A stretch of DNA of 64,000 nt from contig NZ_JARZAE010000004.1 of NCBI RefSeq assembly GCF_029892095.1, positions 8,370,001-8,434,000 on the forward strand, written 5' to 3'. Every line of letters begins with the position of its first letter. Position 1 is the stretch's first letter. The notes under the pieces were generated by a model. It ran no database searches. It was not told the DNA's origin and saw only the letters and a list, made by a program, of their open reading frames with translations. This document shows positions 51,765-60,879 of this stretch, one piece after another. The position numbers and the translations under genes are program-made. The DNA comes from Kitasatospora sp. MAP12-44 (lineage in GTDB: Bacteria > Actinomycetota > Actinomycetes > Streptomycetales > Streptomycetaceae).

Positions 51765-51905
51765 CGGGTCTGGCGCTCCTGTCCGGGTTGGCGGGTCGGC
51801 ACCCGTCCCTTGCCCCGGCTGCGGTCCGGACCGGAGCGGGGATCGGGACGGGTTGCCGCCCTGGCCCTGTGAGGATGATTGGGGATGAGCTGACTCCAAG
51901 TCAAT

Positions 51906-51945
51906 CCTAGGGTTTCCTAGGCCTGACCCAAGGGATAGCTTGGGT
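51906..51945. promoter_or_regulatory. Candidate LysR operators in the divergent promoter
   Basis: Two copies of CCTAGG (51906-51911 and 51916-51921, four bases apart) are followed by an inverted repeat ACCCAAG (51926-51932) / CTTGGGT (51939-51945). The latter ends 3 nt before the LysR start codon. The cluster suits autoregulation by the LysR protein together with control of the divergent DUF6817 gene. Confidence 0.45.
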
Positions 51946-51947
51946 TC

Positions 51948-52844
51948 ATGACCCTTGATGACCTGCGCGTCTATGTGGCGGTGTGCCAGAGCGGGAGTCT
52001 GAGCGCCGTCGCCCGCGAGCTCTCCTGCACGCAGTCCGCGGTGAGCCAGCACGTGAAGCGGCTGGAGCAGGAGACGGGCGCCCGCCTCCTGGAGCGGCAT
52101 CCCCGCGGTGTGGTGCCCACTCCGGCGGGACGCGTTCTGCAGGCGGCGGCAGCGGACGGCATCGCCGGCCTCGACCTGGCTCTGCGCCGCATCGACGAGC
52201 TCGTACGCGGTGAAGTCGGCTCCGTGCGCGTGGCGACGGGGGCGACCACGGTGCGGCACTTCATGGCCGAGGCCGTCGTCGCGTTCCGAGAGCGCTACCC
52301 CCAGGTGAGCCTGGAGTTCCAGACGGAGGGCTCAAGTCGCAGGTGCTTCGCCGCACTTGCCTCCGGCACCATCGATCTGGCCTGGCTCACCCTCGGCTCC
52401 CCGGTCCGCGGCATCGAGCAGCGCCCCGTCGTCGAGCTGCCGTGGGTCCTGGCCGTCCGGGCCGAGGACCCGCTCGCCGCGCGCTCCCGGATCGAGGTCG
52501 CCGATCTCGCGGACATCCGACACATCCGTCTCCCGGAGAACTCCTCCTCCAGGGCCCACCTCGACGCGGCCTTCACGGAACTGGGGATCCGTACCAGCCC
52601 CGAACCCAGCGTCGCCGACTGGGACACCGCGATCCTGCTGACCGAACTCGGCCTCGGACACACCGTCGTCCCCGCCCTGCCCGACCACTACGTCCACGGC
52701 AAGGACGGCGCCCTGCGGTTCATCCCCATCCCCGACCTGCCACGGCTGTCGGTGGGTTGGGCCGTACGCCGCTGGGACGCCCTCACCCCGCTCGCCCGGA
52801 CCTTCGCCGACACCGTCAGCCTCAGCTGCGCACCGAGGCCGTGA
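51948..52844 (+). CDS. LysR-family transcriptional regulator
   Basis: This 298-residue regulator has an N-terminal winged helix (LDDLRVYVAVCQSGSLSAVA, then CTQSAVSQHVKRLEQETG) and a substrate-binding-like effector domain (from about residue 90; VRVATGATTVRHFMAEAVVA). The length is standard. It starts at ATG 51948, immediately after an inverted repeat and with almost no 5' leader, and is divergent from the DUF6817 gene it probably controls. The effector is unknown. Confidence 0.9.
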   Translation: MTLDDLRVYVAVCQSGSLSAVARELSCTQSAVSQHVKRLEQETGARLLERHPRGVVPTPAGRVLQAAAADGIAGLDLALRRIDELVRGEVGSVRVATGATTVRHFMAEAVVAFRERYPQVSLEFQTEGSSRRCFAALASGTIDLAWLTLGSPVRGIEQRPVVELPWVLAVRAEDPLAARSRIEVADLADIRHIRLPENSSSRAHLDAAFTELGIRTSPEPSVADWDTAILLTELGLGHTVVPALPDHYVHGKDGALRFIPIPDLPRLSVGWAVRRWDALTPLARTFADTVSLSCAPRP

Positions 52845-52881
52845 GCGACGGCTCGCCAGTCGAACCTCCAGGCGCGGGGGG

Positions 52882-52964
52882 CTGGTTCGCCGTCGTCGGG
52901 AGCGCAAGGCGGAGGACCCCACCGGACGTGGAGTCCTCCGCCGTATGCCAGGGGGGCGAACCAG
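52882..52964. terminator. Nested bidirectional stem-loops between convergent genes
   Basis: An inner perfect 10-bp stem (52908-52917 with 52933-52942) lies inside an outer 10-bp pairing (52882-52891 with 52955-52964). The outer 3' arm is part of a 9-bp tandem repeat GGCGAACCA (52955-52981, three copies). It separates the LysR and cysteine-desulfurase genes. Confidence 0.6.
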
Positions 52965-52978
52965 GCGAACCAGGCGAA

Positions 52979-54334
52979 CTATCCGGCCTGGACGTCGTGC
53001 AGGGCGGCTACCAGGGCATCCACGTCCTGAACGGTGTTGTACAGGGCCAGCGAGGCGCGGACCGCGCTCTGCAGGCCGAAGGAGGCCAGCGCCGGCTGTG
53101 CGCAGTGGTGCCCGGCGCGCACCGCGATGCCCTGCTGGTCGAGTGCCCCGGCCAGTACCATCGGGTCGGTCCCGGCGAGCAGAAAGGTCAGCACCCCGAT
53201 CTTCCCCGGTGCGTCGCCGATCAGTTGGAGCCCCGGGACGGTCGACAGCGCGCCCATCGCGTACAGGGTGAGCTGCTCCTCGTACGTGGTGGCGGCCTCC
53301 CGGTCCAGCCCGGCGAGGTACTGCAGGGCCGCCCGCAGTCCGGCGACCCCGGCGATGTGGCCGGTCCCCGCTTCGAGCCGGTGCGGGATGGGAGCGTACG
53401 TGGTCTCCTTGAACTCCACCGAGTCGATCATGTTGCCGCCGGCCTGCCACGGTGGCATGGCCTCCAGCAGCTCACGCTTGCCGAAGAGCACCCCGATCCC
53501 GGTGGGCGCGAAGATCTTGTGCCCGGAGAAGGCGTAGAAGTCGGCGTCCAGGGCGGTGACGTCCACCGGGAAGTGGCTCACCGCCTGCGCGCCGTCGACC
53601 AGGACCTTGGCGCCGTACCGGTGGGCGAGCGCGGTCATCTCGGCCACCGGCGGGACGGTTCCCAGCACGTTGGAGGCATGGGTCAGCGCGACCAGCCTGG
53701 TCCGGGAGCCGAGCAGGTCCTGGTACGCGTCCTGGTCGAGCTGTCCGTCGGGCAGCAGTGGGATCGGCCGGATCCTCGCCCGGCGCTCGGCGGCGATCAG
53801 CTGCCAGGGCACCAGGTTGGAATGGTGTTCGGCCGCCGAGACCAGGATCTCGTCGCCCACCCCCAGGTTGGCGCGACCCCAGCTCTGCGCCACCAGGTTC
53901 ACGGCCTCGGTCGTCCCGCGGACGAAGACGATCTCGCCCTGGTCCTGGGTGCCGAGCAGCTCGGCCGCCGCCTGGCGTCCCTCCTCGTACACCTGGGTGG
54001 CCTGCTTGGCGAGGCTGTGCGCACCGCGGTGGACGTTGGAGGTCTCCATCGCGTAGTGCTGGGCGACCGCCTCGACCACCTGGCGGGGTTTGAGCGTGGT
54101 GGCGCCGTTGTCCAGCCAGACCAGCGGACGGCCGTTCACCTCGCGGTGCAGCTGCGGGAAGTCGCGCCGGACGGCCTCGACGTCGAAGCCGCTCGGCGGA
54201 GCCGGGGCCGGAGCCGAAGGAGCCGAAGGGGACGTCACCGTGGGCCGCTGGACCGGCTGTTGCGGCAGCCAGTACCGGGGTCCGCCCGCCGCATGGGCGA
54301 GCGCCGCGGGTGCGGCTGTGTCAGGAGTAGTCAT
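52979..54334 (-). CDS. Cysteine desulfurase, encapsulin cargo type (SufS-like)
   Basis: This 451-residue PLP enzyme converts cysteine to alanine and a persulfide. PLP is held by K273 in FSGHKIFAPTG. The persulfide-forming cysteine is C411 in AGHHCAQPALASFG, typical of group II (SufS/CsdA) enzymes. The first 48 residues are a Pro/Ala-rich disordered extension (VTSPSAPSAPAPAPPSG), as expected for a targeting tail on encapsulin cargo, though shorter than the roughly 225 residues in the cyanobacterial enzyme. Its start overlaps the end of the encapsulin shell gene by 14 nt. No suf or isc genes are nearby. Confidence 0.9.
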   Translation of the reverse strand: MTTPDTAAPAALAHAAGGPRYWLPQQPVQRPTVTSPSAPSAPAPAPPSGFDVEAVRRDFPQLHREVNGRPLVWLDNGATTLKPRQVVEAVAQHYAMETSNVHRGAHSLAKQATQVYEEGRQAAAELLGTQDQGEIVFVRGTTEAVNLVAQSWGRANLGVGDEILVSAAEHHSNLVPWQLIAAERRARIRPIPLLPDGQLDQDAYQDLLGSRTRLVALTHASNVLGTVPPVAEMTALAHRYGAKVLVDGAQAVSHFPVDVTALDADFYAFSGHKIFAPTGIGVLFGKRELLEAMPPWQAGGNMIDSVEFKETTYAPIPHRLEAGTGHIAGVAGLRAALQYLAGLDREAATTYEEQLTLYAMGALSTVPGLQLIGDAPGKIGVLTFLLAGTDPMVLAGALDQQGIAVRAGHHCAQPALASFGLQSAVRASLALYNTVQDVDALVAALHDVQAG

Positions 54335-55730
54335 AGTAGTTCGACACCTCGACGTTCTGGAGCACGGCGATGGCGTCGTCCACCAGCGCGGCGGTCGAGA
54401 AGTAGCTCGTCACCAGGTACGAGGTGATGGCCTGGTGGTCGACACCCATCGCCTTCACCGACAGGCCCGGCTCGACCTCGTCCGGCACCTTCGACGGACG
54501 CAGGCCCACCACGCCCTGCTCGGCCTCACCGACCCGCATCAGCAGGATGTTGGTCGTCCCGGGAGCCGACTCGCCCGAACCCTTGAGGTCGAGCTTGTCG
54601 GAGGGCAGCAGCGGCACCCCGCGCCAGGTCAGGAACGGGCTGCCGAAGAGCTCCACGATCTGCGGCGGCACCCCGCGCCGGGTGCACTCACGCCCGAACG
54701 CGGCGATCGCCCGGGGGTGGGCCAGGAAGAACGCCGGCTGCTTCCAGACCCGGGCGAGCAGCTCGTCCATGTCGTCGGGCGTCGGCGCGCCCCGGCGGGT
54801 GTGCACCCGCTGGCCGGGCGCGACGCTGTTGAGCAGCCCGTACTCGGCGTTGTTGAGCATCTCCCACTCCTGGCGCTCGCGCAGCGCCTCGGCGGTCAGC
54901 CGCAGCTGCGCCTGGACCTGGTCGATCGAGGAGTTGTAGATGTCGGAGACCCGGGTGTGCACCTTCAGTACGGTCTGCGCGACGCTCAGCTCGTACTCGC
55001 GGGGGCTCTCCTCGTAGTCCACGAAGGTCTGCGGCAGGTGCGGCTCGCCGCTGTGGCCGGCGGTCAGGTCGATCGGGTGCTCGCGGTCGGCCGAAGCCTG
55101 CCCGTCGGCCTCGTACGCGTCCAGCTGGGCGCGCAACGCGGGCTCGCGGTCGGCCAGTTCGGTGAGCATCCGCCGGTCGAGCGAGAGCACCGTACACGGC
55201 GTGGACGCCCTGACCCGGTAGGCCATCGCCTCGCCGCGCACCCAGGCGGCGACGTCGAAGAAGTCCCCGTCGCCGAGCATCGCGAGCAGGGCGTCCTCGC
55301 CGTACGGGCCGATGGCGCGCTTCTCGGCGCGGCCGAGCGCGATGATGTGCAGCTGCCCGGCAGGGGCGTCGGCGTCGGCGATGAGCTCGCCGGCGGCGAC
55401 CTCACGCTGCACGAACCCGGCGGCGAGAGCGCTGAGCACCGGGCTGGTGAGCTCGCTGAGGAAGGCGATCTCGCGCAGGTCCTCGGCGATCACCCGGGCG
55501 GTGCCGCCGCCGTCGGCGTAGGTGCTGATCAGCCCGTCACCGAGGATGAAGCCCCGGCGGCGGTTGACCCGGTAGACACCGGCCTCCAGGTCGACCCAGG
55601 GCAGGGCGCGCAGCAGATAGCGGGGGGTGATCCCGAGCATCTGGGGCGCGGTCTTGGTGGTGGTGGCGAGATTCCTGGCGGCGGAGGTACTGAGGCTCCG
55701 CTGGTTCTGCTGAACGGTCTCGGTGGTCAT
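54321..55730 (-). CDS. eshA: Family 2B encapsulin shell protein (EshA-like)
   Basis: This 469-residue protein forms the icosahedral shell of a protein nanocompartment. The N-terminal arm and HK97-like fold (SLSTSAARNLATTTKTAPQM, then YEESPREYELSVAQTVLKVH and the C-terminal SYLVTSYFSTAALVDDAIAV) surround an inserted cyclic-nucleotide-binding-like domain at about residues 95-200 (GELIADADAPAGQLHIIALG, then GDGDFFDVAAW). That insertion defines family 2B and the streptomycete EshA protein. The ATG at 55730 has AAGGA upstream. The 14-nt overlap with the desulfurase gene implies co-expression of shell and cargo. Whether the inserted domain still binds a nucleotide cannot be judged by eye. Confidence 0.92.
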   Translation of the reverse strand: MTTETVQQNQRSLSTSAARNLATTTKTAPQMLGITPRYLLRALPWVDLEAGVYRVNRRRGFILGDGLISTYADGGGTARVIAEDLREIAFLSELTSPVLSALAAGFVQREVAAGELIADADAPAGQLHIIALGRAEKRAIGPYGEDALLAMLGDGDFFDVAAWVRGEAMAYRVRASTPCTVLSLDRRMLTELADREPALRAQLDAYEADGQASADREHPIDLTAGHSGEPHLPQTFVDYEESPREYELSVAQTVLKVHTRVSDIYNSSIDQVQAQLRLTAEALRERQEWEMLNNAEYGLLNSVAPGQRVHTRRGAPTPDDMDELLARVWKQPAFFLAHPRAIAAFGRECTRRGVPPQIVELFGSPFLTWRGVPLLPSDKLDLKGSGESAPGTTNILLMRVGEAEQGVVGLRPSKVPDEVEPGLSVKAMGVDHQAITSYLVTSYFSTAALVDDAIAVLQNVEVSNYYDYS

Positions 55731-56031
55731 CGGCTGGTCCTTGTCCTCGTCCTCGGCACGGAGAAGTGATGGAACGTCAAAGTGCGTACTGCTGGCGGGA
55801 GATGCACGCATTGTTCGTTCGCCAGGAGGATTGTTGCGGCCTCGTCGCACTGACCTGAGGCATGTTCGATTGCGCCCAGTGGACCGTCCTGGGCGATGCC
55901 AGTCACCCACTCCGTGAAACTCACTCGAAAGGACCAATTGAGTCATAAGCAGCATTGATGCGTTCGACGAATTCCCTTGGGGAATCTGCCGTGCGGAATC
56001 TGCCTGATCGGCTTCGAGCCGGGGATGGCTG
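55731..56031. other. Upstream region of encapsulin operon
   Basis: About 300 bases between the encapsulin start and the stop of the polysaccharide deacetylase, both leftward. It must hold the encapsulin promoter. The part from 55870 to 55990 is comparatively AT-rich. I see no gene or strong hairpin. Confidence 0.4.
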
Positions 56032-56871
56032 TCAGGGTGTGGGGCCGACGGTGGTGAACCGGTAGCCGGCGTGCAGGAGGCGGGGGAGGTAGTCGGCGAG
56101 GGCGGCGACGGTCTGGGAGCGGTCGGCGGGTCCGCCCGGCGTGATGGGCTGGTCGGTGAGGCAGCCGTCGTGTTCGAGGACGATCGAGCCGGTGCGGGTG
56201 TGGTCCATGACTGTCGCGACGATGACGTCGGTGCCGGGTCTGGACCAGTCCATGGGGTCGACGGACCAGGAGATCGGCCGCAGTCCGAGGTCCGCGCAGA
56301 TGGTCAGCGAGGCCGGGGTGAAGTTGCCGCCGGGCGCGCGGAACAGGACGGGGGGTCGGGTGCGGCCGACTGTGGCGATGAGGTCGCTGGTGCGTTCGAT
56401 CTCGTCGCGGATCTGGGCGTCGGACAGGTCGCCCAGATCGGGGTGGGACCAGGTGTGGTTGCCCAGGCGGTGTCCCTCGTCGACGACTTGGCGCACGACG
56501 TCGGGGTACTTCTCCACGTTGGCGCCGATCATGAAGAACGTCGCGGTGACACCGTACTGGCGCAGCAGCGCGAGGATCTGGGCGGTGTAGATCGGGCTGG
56601 GGCCGTCGTCGAAGGTGAGGGCGGCCGTCATAGGCCCGGCATCCACGGTGAAGGCGGGCTCGGCGGGCGACTCGGCGGGCGGCTCGGCTGGTGACGCGGA
56701 GGTCTGTGCGGCGGGTGACGCGGAGGCTGTCTCTCCCGCCGGCGCGGGCGGCTTGGCCGAGTGTGTCGGCGCGCTGACCGTGGTGCCGGCCGCAGCGCAC
56801 GAGGAGAGCAGGGTGGCGCCGCCCGCTGCGAGGAGCAGGCGGCGGGAGAAGGACGTCTGAGAGTCGGTCAT
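56032..56871 (-). CDS. Polysaccharide deacetylase lipoprotein (NodB domain)
   Basis: This 279-residue exported protein has a signal with twin arginines and a lipobox (SRRLLLAAGGATLLSSC, lipidated C25), then a Pro/Ala/Ser spacer to about residue 75. The NodB domain has all metal and catalytic motifs: TFDDGPS (D88, D89), HTWSHPD and RAPGGNF, plus EHDG near the end. Such enzymes remove acetyl groups from N-acetylglucosamine polymers in peptidoglycan or chitin at the cell surface. The length is normal. It appears monocistronic. Confidence 0.88.
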   Translation of the reverse strand: MTDSQTSFSRRLLLAAGGATLLSSCAAAGTTVSAPTHSAKPPAPAGETASASPAAQTSASPAEPPAESPAEPAFTVDAGPMTAALTFDDGPSPIYTAQILALLRQYGVTATFFMIGANVEKYPDVVRQVVDEGHRLGNHTWSHPDLGDLSDAQIRDEIERTSDLIATVGRTRPPVLFRAPGGNFTPASLTICADLGLRPISWSVDPMDWSRPGTDVIVATVMDHTRTGSIVLEHDGCLTDQPITPGGPADRSQTVAALADYLPRLLHAGYRFTTVGPTP

Positions 56872-57091
56872 CTTCGCAGTCTTGCCGCGCGCCCCTGGCG
56901 CACGGCTCGACGCGCCTGGGACGGTCCACCGACTGGCTCACCGGACAGCCATCGCTGCCGCCGAGCCGCCTTGGGGCTCGAATGCTCCGCCCGGCCGTGG
57001 CTGCTCGATCCGGCTACGCTGAGCGGGAGGGTTTCGGGCCGCTGGCGGCGGGGGCGAGGTCAGCCACGCCGTTGCGGAGGTGCGAGGAACC

Positions 57092-57820
57092 GTGCGCCAC
57101 GAGGCCGTGCAGATCAACGTCGAGATCGGTGGGCCGGACCACGGGGTCGGGCTGTGGATGCTCGGGGCCTTCGTGCTCACGTTCGTGGCCACCCGCGTGG
57201 TCACCCGGCTGATCCGGGCCGGCCGCGGGCCGTTCCGCAACGTCGACGTCGGCGGGACCCACGTCCACCACCAGGTCTACGGAATCCTGGCGATGGTGGT
57301 GGCCGGCGCGATCGAGTTCGCGTACCGCCCGGGCGAGCCCGGGGTGCAGATCCTGGCCGTGCTGTTCGGCGCGGGCGCCGCGCTCACGCTGGACGAGTTC
57401 GCCCTGTGGCTGCACCTGAGGGACGTCTACTGGGCGGAGGAGGGCCGCAAGTCGGTCGACGCGGCGTTTCTGGCGGCCGGGGTCGGCCTGCTGCTGGTCG
57501 CCGGCTTCAACCCGTTCTCCGACACCGGCACGGGCGCCGCCGCGCACGCCGTCTTCGCCGGTCTGCTGCTGGTCAACCTGGCGCTGTGCGTCGGGGTGAT
57601 CCTCAAGGGGAAGACGGCCCTGGGTGTGATCGGGCTGCTGGTCCCGCTCGTCGCCCTGTGCGCCTTCCTGCGGTTGGCCAAACCGGCCTCGCCGTGGGCC
57701 CGTTGGCGCTACCAGGACGGCTCGCGGAAAGCCGAGCGCGCCCTGCGCCGCTACCCGCCCGACCGCCGTACCCGGCTCGACGCCCTCAAGGACCTCGTCG
57801 GCGGGATGCCCCACCGCTGA
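57092..57820 (+). CDS. Multi-pass membrane protein of unknown function
   Basis: This 242-residue protein has about six hydrophobic helices, the first at GVGLWMLGAFVLTFVATRVV. A polar loop with GGTHVHHQVYGI contains three histidines that could bind metal. A cytoplasmic region of charged residues forms the tail (SRKAERALRRYPPDRRTRLD). GTG 57092 has GAGGA at 5 nt; GTG 57080 is an alternative. The family occurs in streptomycetes but I cannot name a function. It stands alone between the deacetylase and the DHA2 pump. Confidence 0.7.
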   Translation: MRHEAVQINVEIGGPDHGVGLWMLGAFVLTFVATRVVTRLIRAGRGPFRNVDVGGTHVHHQVYGILAMVVAGAIEFAYRPGEPGVQILAVLFGAGAALTLDEFALWLHLRDVYWAEEGRKSVDAAFLAAGVGLLLVAGFNPFSDTGTGAAAHAVFAGLLLVNLALCVGVILKGKTALGVIGLLVPLVALCAFLRLAKPASPWARWRYQDGSRKAERALRRYPPDRRTRLDALKDLVGGMPHR

Positions 57821-57855
57821 GACGCATGGCCCACGGGGCGGATGCGGAGTCGATT

Positions 57856-57898
57856 CTCCGGTTCTGCTAGTTTTCGCTATCCGGAGTTGAAGCTCCGG
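57856..57898 (+). promoter_or_regulatory. Candidate operator of the DHA2-TetR operon
   Basis: CCGGAG (57881-57886) and CTCCGG (57893-57898) form an inverted repeat around TTGAAG, with a further CTCCGG at 57856-57861. They lie 27-69 nt upstream of the efflux-pump start, a likely site for the TetR protein encoded downstream. The hairpin could also be a weak terminator for the preceding gene. Confidence 0.4.
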
Positions 57899-57924
57899 TT
57901 CCTACTCTCCTGGGGCCCACACCT

Positions 57925-59388
57925 ATGGCTCGGACCGACACCCGTCCGCACTACAACGTCACCTTCGCCGTCCTGCTCCTCGGGGTCGCGGCCTACTCCC
58001 TCCTGCAGTCGCTGATCATCCCGGTCCTGCCGACCCTGATGCAGCACCTGCACACCACCCAGGACACCGCGACCTGGCTGATGACCGGCTACCTGCTGTC
58101 GGCATCGGTCGCCACGCCGATCCTGGGCCGGATCGGCGACAAGGCCGGCAAGGAGCGGATGCTCATCGTCACCCTGGTCGCGCTGACCGCGGGGTCCGCG
58201 CTGGCCGGTATGGCGAACTCGATCGGCCTGATGATCGTCGCGCGGGTGATCCAGGGGCTGGGCGGGGGAGTGCTGCCGCTGGCCTTCGGCATCATCCGCG
58301 ACGAGTTCCCCGCCGTCCGGGTGCGCAGCGCGGTCGGTATCACCGCCGCGCTGACCGCCGTGGGCGGCGGGCTCGGCCTGCTGCTGGCCGGGCCGATCGT
58401 CGACAACATGGACTACCACTGGCTGTTCTGGTTCCCGATGATCATGACGGCGGTCGCCACCGTCGCCACCTACTGGTTCGTCCCGGAGTCCCCGGTGCGC
58501 ACCCCGGGCCGGATCAGCTGGGGCGCGGCGCTGCTGCTCTCGGTCTGGCTGGTCGCGCTGCTGCTCGCGGTCAGTGAGGGCCCGAGCTGGGGCTGGGGCT
58601 CGGGCCGCATCCTGGGCCTGTTCGCCGCCGCCGTGGTCTTCGCCGCGCTGTGGATCATCGTCGAACTCCGGTCGGACGCCCCGCTGATCGACATGCGGAT
58701 GATGCGGATACCCGCCGTGTGGACCGCGAACCTGGTCGCGCTGCTCTTCGGCGTCGTGATGTACACCGCGATGACCTTCCTGCCGCAGCTGGTGCAGACC
58801 CCCGCCAAGCTGGCGGGCTACGGCTTCAGCGCGAGCATCACCCAGTCCGGCGTCTACATGCTGCCGATGACGATCGGCATGTTCGTCCTCGGCGTCCTGA
58901 CCGGCCCGCTGGCCGCCCGCTTCGGCTCCAAGCGGGTGCTGGTGGCCGGCGGCCTCGTCACCATCGCTCCGTTCGCGCTGCTCGCCCTGGCCCACGACAA
59001 GGGCTGGGAGATCTACCTCGCCTCCAGCCTGATGGGCATCGGCATGGGGCTCGCGTTCTCCTCGATGTCCTCGATCGTCGTCGAGGCGGTCTCACCGGTC
59101 CAGACCGGCGTGGCGAGCGGCATGAACGCCAACATCCGCACCATCGGCGGCGCGGTCGGCAGCAGCGTGGCGGCCAGTATCCTGACCTCTGGGGTGACCG
59201 CCGCACACCCGTTCCCGCAGGACTCGGGGTACTCCAGTACGTTCTGGTTCCTCGCCGGGGCCGCGGTGCTCGCAGCGGTCGCCGCACTGCTCATCCCGAC
59301 GCTGCGCAGGAGCACGGCGGGCGCCGCCCAGGCGCAGCAGGCCGTACCGAGCCAGGTACCCGAAACCGAGGGATCGACCGTCGTATGA
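57925..59388 (+). CDS. DHA2-family MFS drug exporter (14 helices)
   Basis: This 487-residue protein has about 14 membrane helices. It contains the MFS motif A region LGRIGDKAGKERMLIVTLVA and the antiporter motif C region in helix 5 (TAVGGGLGLLLAGPI). These mark proton-coupled EmrB/QacA-type multidrug efflux. The stop overlaps the following tetR start by four bases (ATGA), so pump and repressor are one operon under probable autoregulation. Substrates are unknown. Confidence 0.92.
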   Translation: MARTDTRPHYNVTFAVLLLGVAAYSLLQSLIIPVLPTLMQHLHTTQDTATWLMTGYLLSASVATPILGRIGDKAGKERMLIVTLVALTAGSALAGMANSIGLMIVARVIQGLGGGVLPLAFGIIRDEFPAVRVRSAVGITAALTAVGGGLGLLLAGPIVDNMDYHWLFWFPMIMTAVATVATYWFVPESPVRTPGRISWGAALLLSVWLVALLLAVSEGPSWGWGSGRILGLFAAAVVFAALWIIVELRSDAPLIDMRMMRIPAVWTANLVALLFGVVMYTAMTFLPQLVQTPAKLAGYGFSASITQSGVYMLPMTIGMFVLGVLTGPLAARFGSKRVLVAGGLVTIAPFALLALAHDKGWEIYLASSLMGIGMGLAFSSMSSIVVEAVSPVQTGVASGMNANIRTIGGAVGSSVAASILTSGVTAAHPFPQDSGYSSTFWFLAGAAVLAAVAALLIPTLRRSTAGAAQAQQAVPSQVPETEGSTVV

Positions 59389-60050
59389 CCACCAGCCACC
59401 CAGGCGGGCCCGCACCGACCGGCACCAGGGCGCTGCGCCGCGACGCGGCGCAGAACCGGGAACGCCTGCTGCGGGCCGCCTGGGAGGTCTTCGCCGAACT
59501 CGGCCCCGAAGCCGGGGTCGAGGAGATCGCCCGGCGGGCCGGGGTCGGCATGGGCACGCTCTACCGGCGCTTCCCCACCAAGGACGCGCTGATCACCGCC
59601 CTCAACGACGAACTCCTCGACCAGGTGCTCGACAGCACCCGTCGCACGCTGGCCGAACAGCCGTACAGCGAGGGCCTGGAGGCCGCGCTGTGGCACATGG
59701 GCGCGGCGATGGCCTCGCACTGCGGCTGCCTCTCCCGGCTGTGGCAGGCACTCCCGCCCCCCACGGACACCCGCCGCACGGAACTCTGGGCGCTGATGGG
59801 CACCCTGCTGGCCAACGCCCAGCAGGCCGGCACGATCCGCGCCGACCTGACGCTGACCGATGTCTACCTCTGCGTCCTGACGCTGCGCAGCCTCATCGAG
59901 GACACCGTCACCCAGGCCCCCGACGTCTGGCGCCGCTACCTCGCCGTGCACCTGGCCGGCTTCCGCCCCGCCGACCAGCCGCTGGCCCACCGGCCCGCTG
60001 ACGACTCGCTGGTCGCCACCGGCGTCCCGCTGCGCCCGCCGCGCGGCTGA
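59385..60050 (+). CDS. TetR-family regulator of the adjacent efflux pump
   Basis: This 221-residue repressor has the TetR helix-turn-helix near residues 20-70: RERLLRAAWEVFAELGPEAG, then IARRAGVGMGTLYRRFPTKD. The C-terminal ligand domain (about 80-200) is complete, with a disordered Pro-rich tail. The ATG overlaps the pump stop (ATGA). The likely operator is the inverted repeat before the pump gene. Confidence 0.92.
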   Translation: MTTSHPGGPAPTGTRALRRDAAQNRERLLRAAWEVFAELGPEAGVEEIARRAGVGMGTLYRRFPTKDALITALNDELLDQVLDSTRRTLAEQPYSEGLEAALWHMGAAMASHCGCLSRLWQALPPPTDTRRTELWALMGTLLANAQQAGTIRADLTLTDVYLCVLTLRSLIEDTVTQAPDVWRRYLAVHLAGFRPADQPLAHRPADDSLVATGVPLRPPRG

Positions 60051-60224
60051 CCGGACGCGGTGGGCGCTCGTCCTGCGGGTGTGGGGGCGACAGGATCGTC
60101 GTCAGGGTGCCCAGGGCAGTCGCAGCGCCTCAATCTCGGCGTCGTTCAGCAGCGCTTCGATGAGCGCCGGGGGCCCGGCGACCTTGGTGCGCCTGCTGAG
60201 CAGCCGGATTGAGATAATCCGATC

Positions 60225-60749
60225 ATGAATGCTGAGGTGTTGGGGAACGGGACGCGATCGGATGTGGCGGTGCGGGGCGAGGGCGAGGGGTGGGTGCTGC
60301 GTCCTGGGGTACCGGCGGACGTCGAGGCGCTCGTGGAGTTGCGGGCCAAGGTGATGCGGGCGGATCTGGAGCGCCTTGGACGCTACGACGAGCACCGGGT
60401 GCGGCAGCGGCTGCGGGACTCGTTCTCCACGCGGTACACGTCGATCATCATGGTCGATCGCGAACTCGCAGGATGCGTCACGGTCCGGCCCGCCGAGGGC
60501 AGGCAGTGGCTGGAGCACTTCTACCTTGCTGCGCGGCATCAGGGCCGCGGGCTCGGATCCGCCGTCCTGCGCGCGGTGTTGGAGCGGACCGACGCGCAGG
60601 GCATGGCCGTGGCCCTGAACGTCCTGCAGGGCAGTGCGGCCCGCCGGCTCTACGAGCGCCACGGATTCGTACTGGAGGCCGAGGACCCGATCGACGTCTT
60701 TATGGTGCGCCCGCCGGGGGCGAGGGCGAGCACCGCCGCGCGAGCCTGA
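60225..60749 (+). CDS. GNAT family N-acetyltransferase
   Basis: This 174-residue protein is a single GNAT domain. The acetyl-CoA-binding loop is ARHQGRGLGSAVLRAVLERT (RxQGxG/A pattern), preceded by WLEHFYLA and followed by NVLQGSAARRLYERHGF. Substrate unknown. ATG 60225 opens MNAEVLGNGTRSDVAVRGEG. It follows a 174-base gap in which the minus strand keeps a short Leu/Ala-rich open tail ending at 60102, too short to classify. Confidence 0.85.
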   Translation: MNAEVLGNGTRSDVAVRGEGEGWVLRPGVPADVEALVELRAKVMRADLERLGRYDEHRVRQRLRDSFSTRYTSIIMVDRELAGCVTVRPAEGRQWLEHFYLAARHQGRGLGSAVLRAVLERTDAQGMAVALNVLQGSAARRLYERHGFVLEAEDPIDVFMVRPPGARASTAARA

Positions 60750-60879
60750 CCCGCGCCGTCGGCGGGGTGGGGCGGCCTGACGGAACCGTGGACGAGAACG
60801 CTGCGACTATCACAGGGGAAGCGGACGATGGCAGCAGGCGCCTGCCGCGGGTGGCGTTCAACGAGCCGGGAGTGTGGCG

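Noticed and set aside
60102..60200. Minus-strand open tail with ALIEALLNDAEIEALRLPWAP before a stop
   Set aside because: It looks protein-like but is too short and lacks a recognisable family or start; may be a relic, not claimed as a feature.
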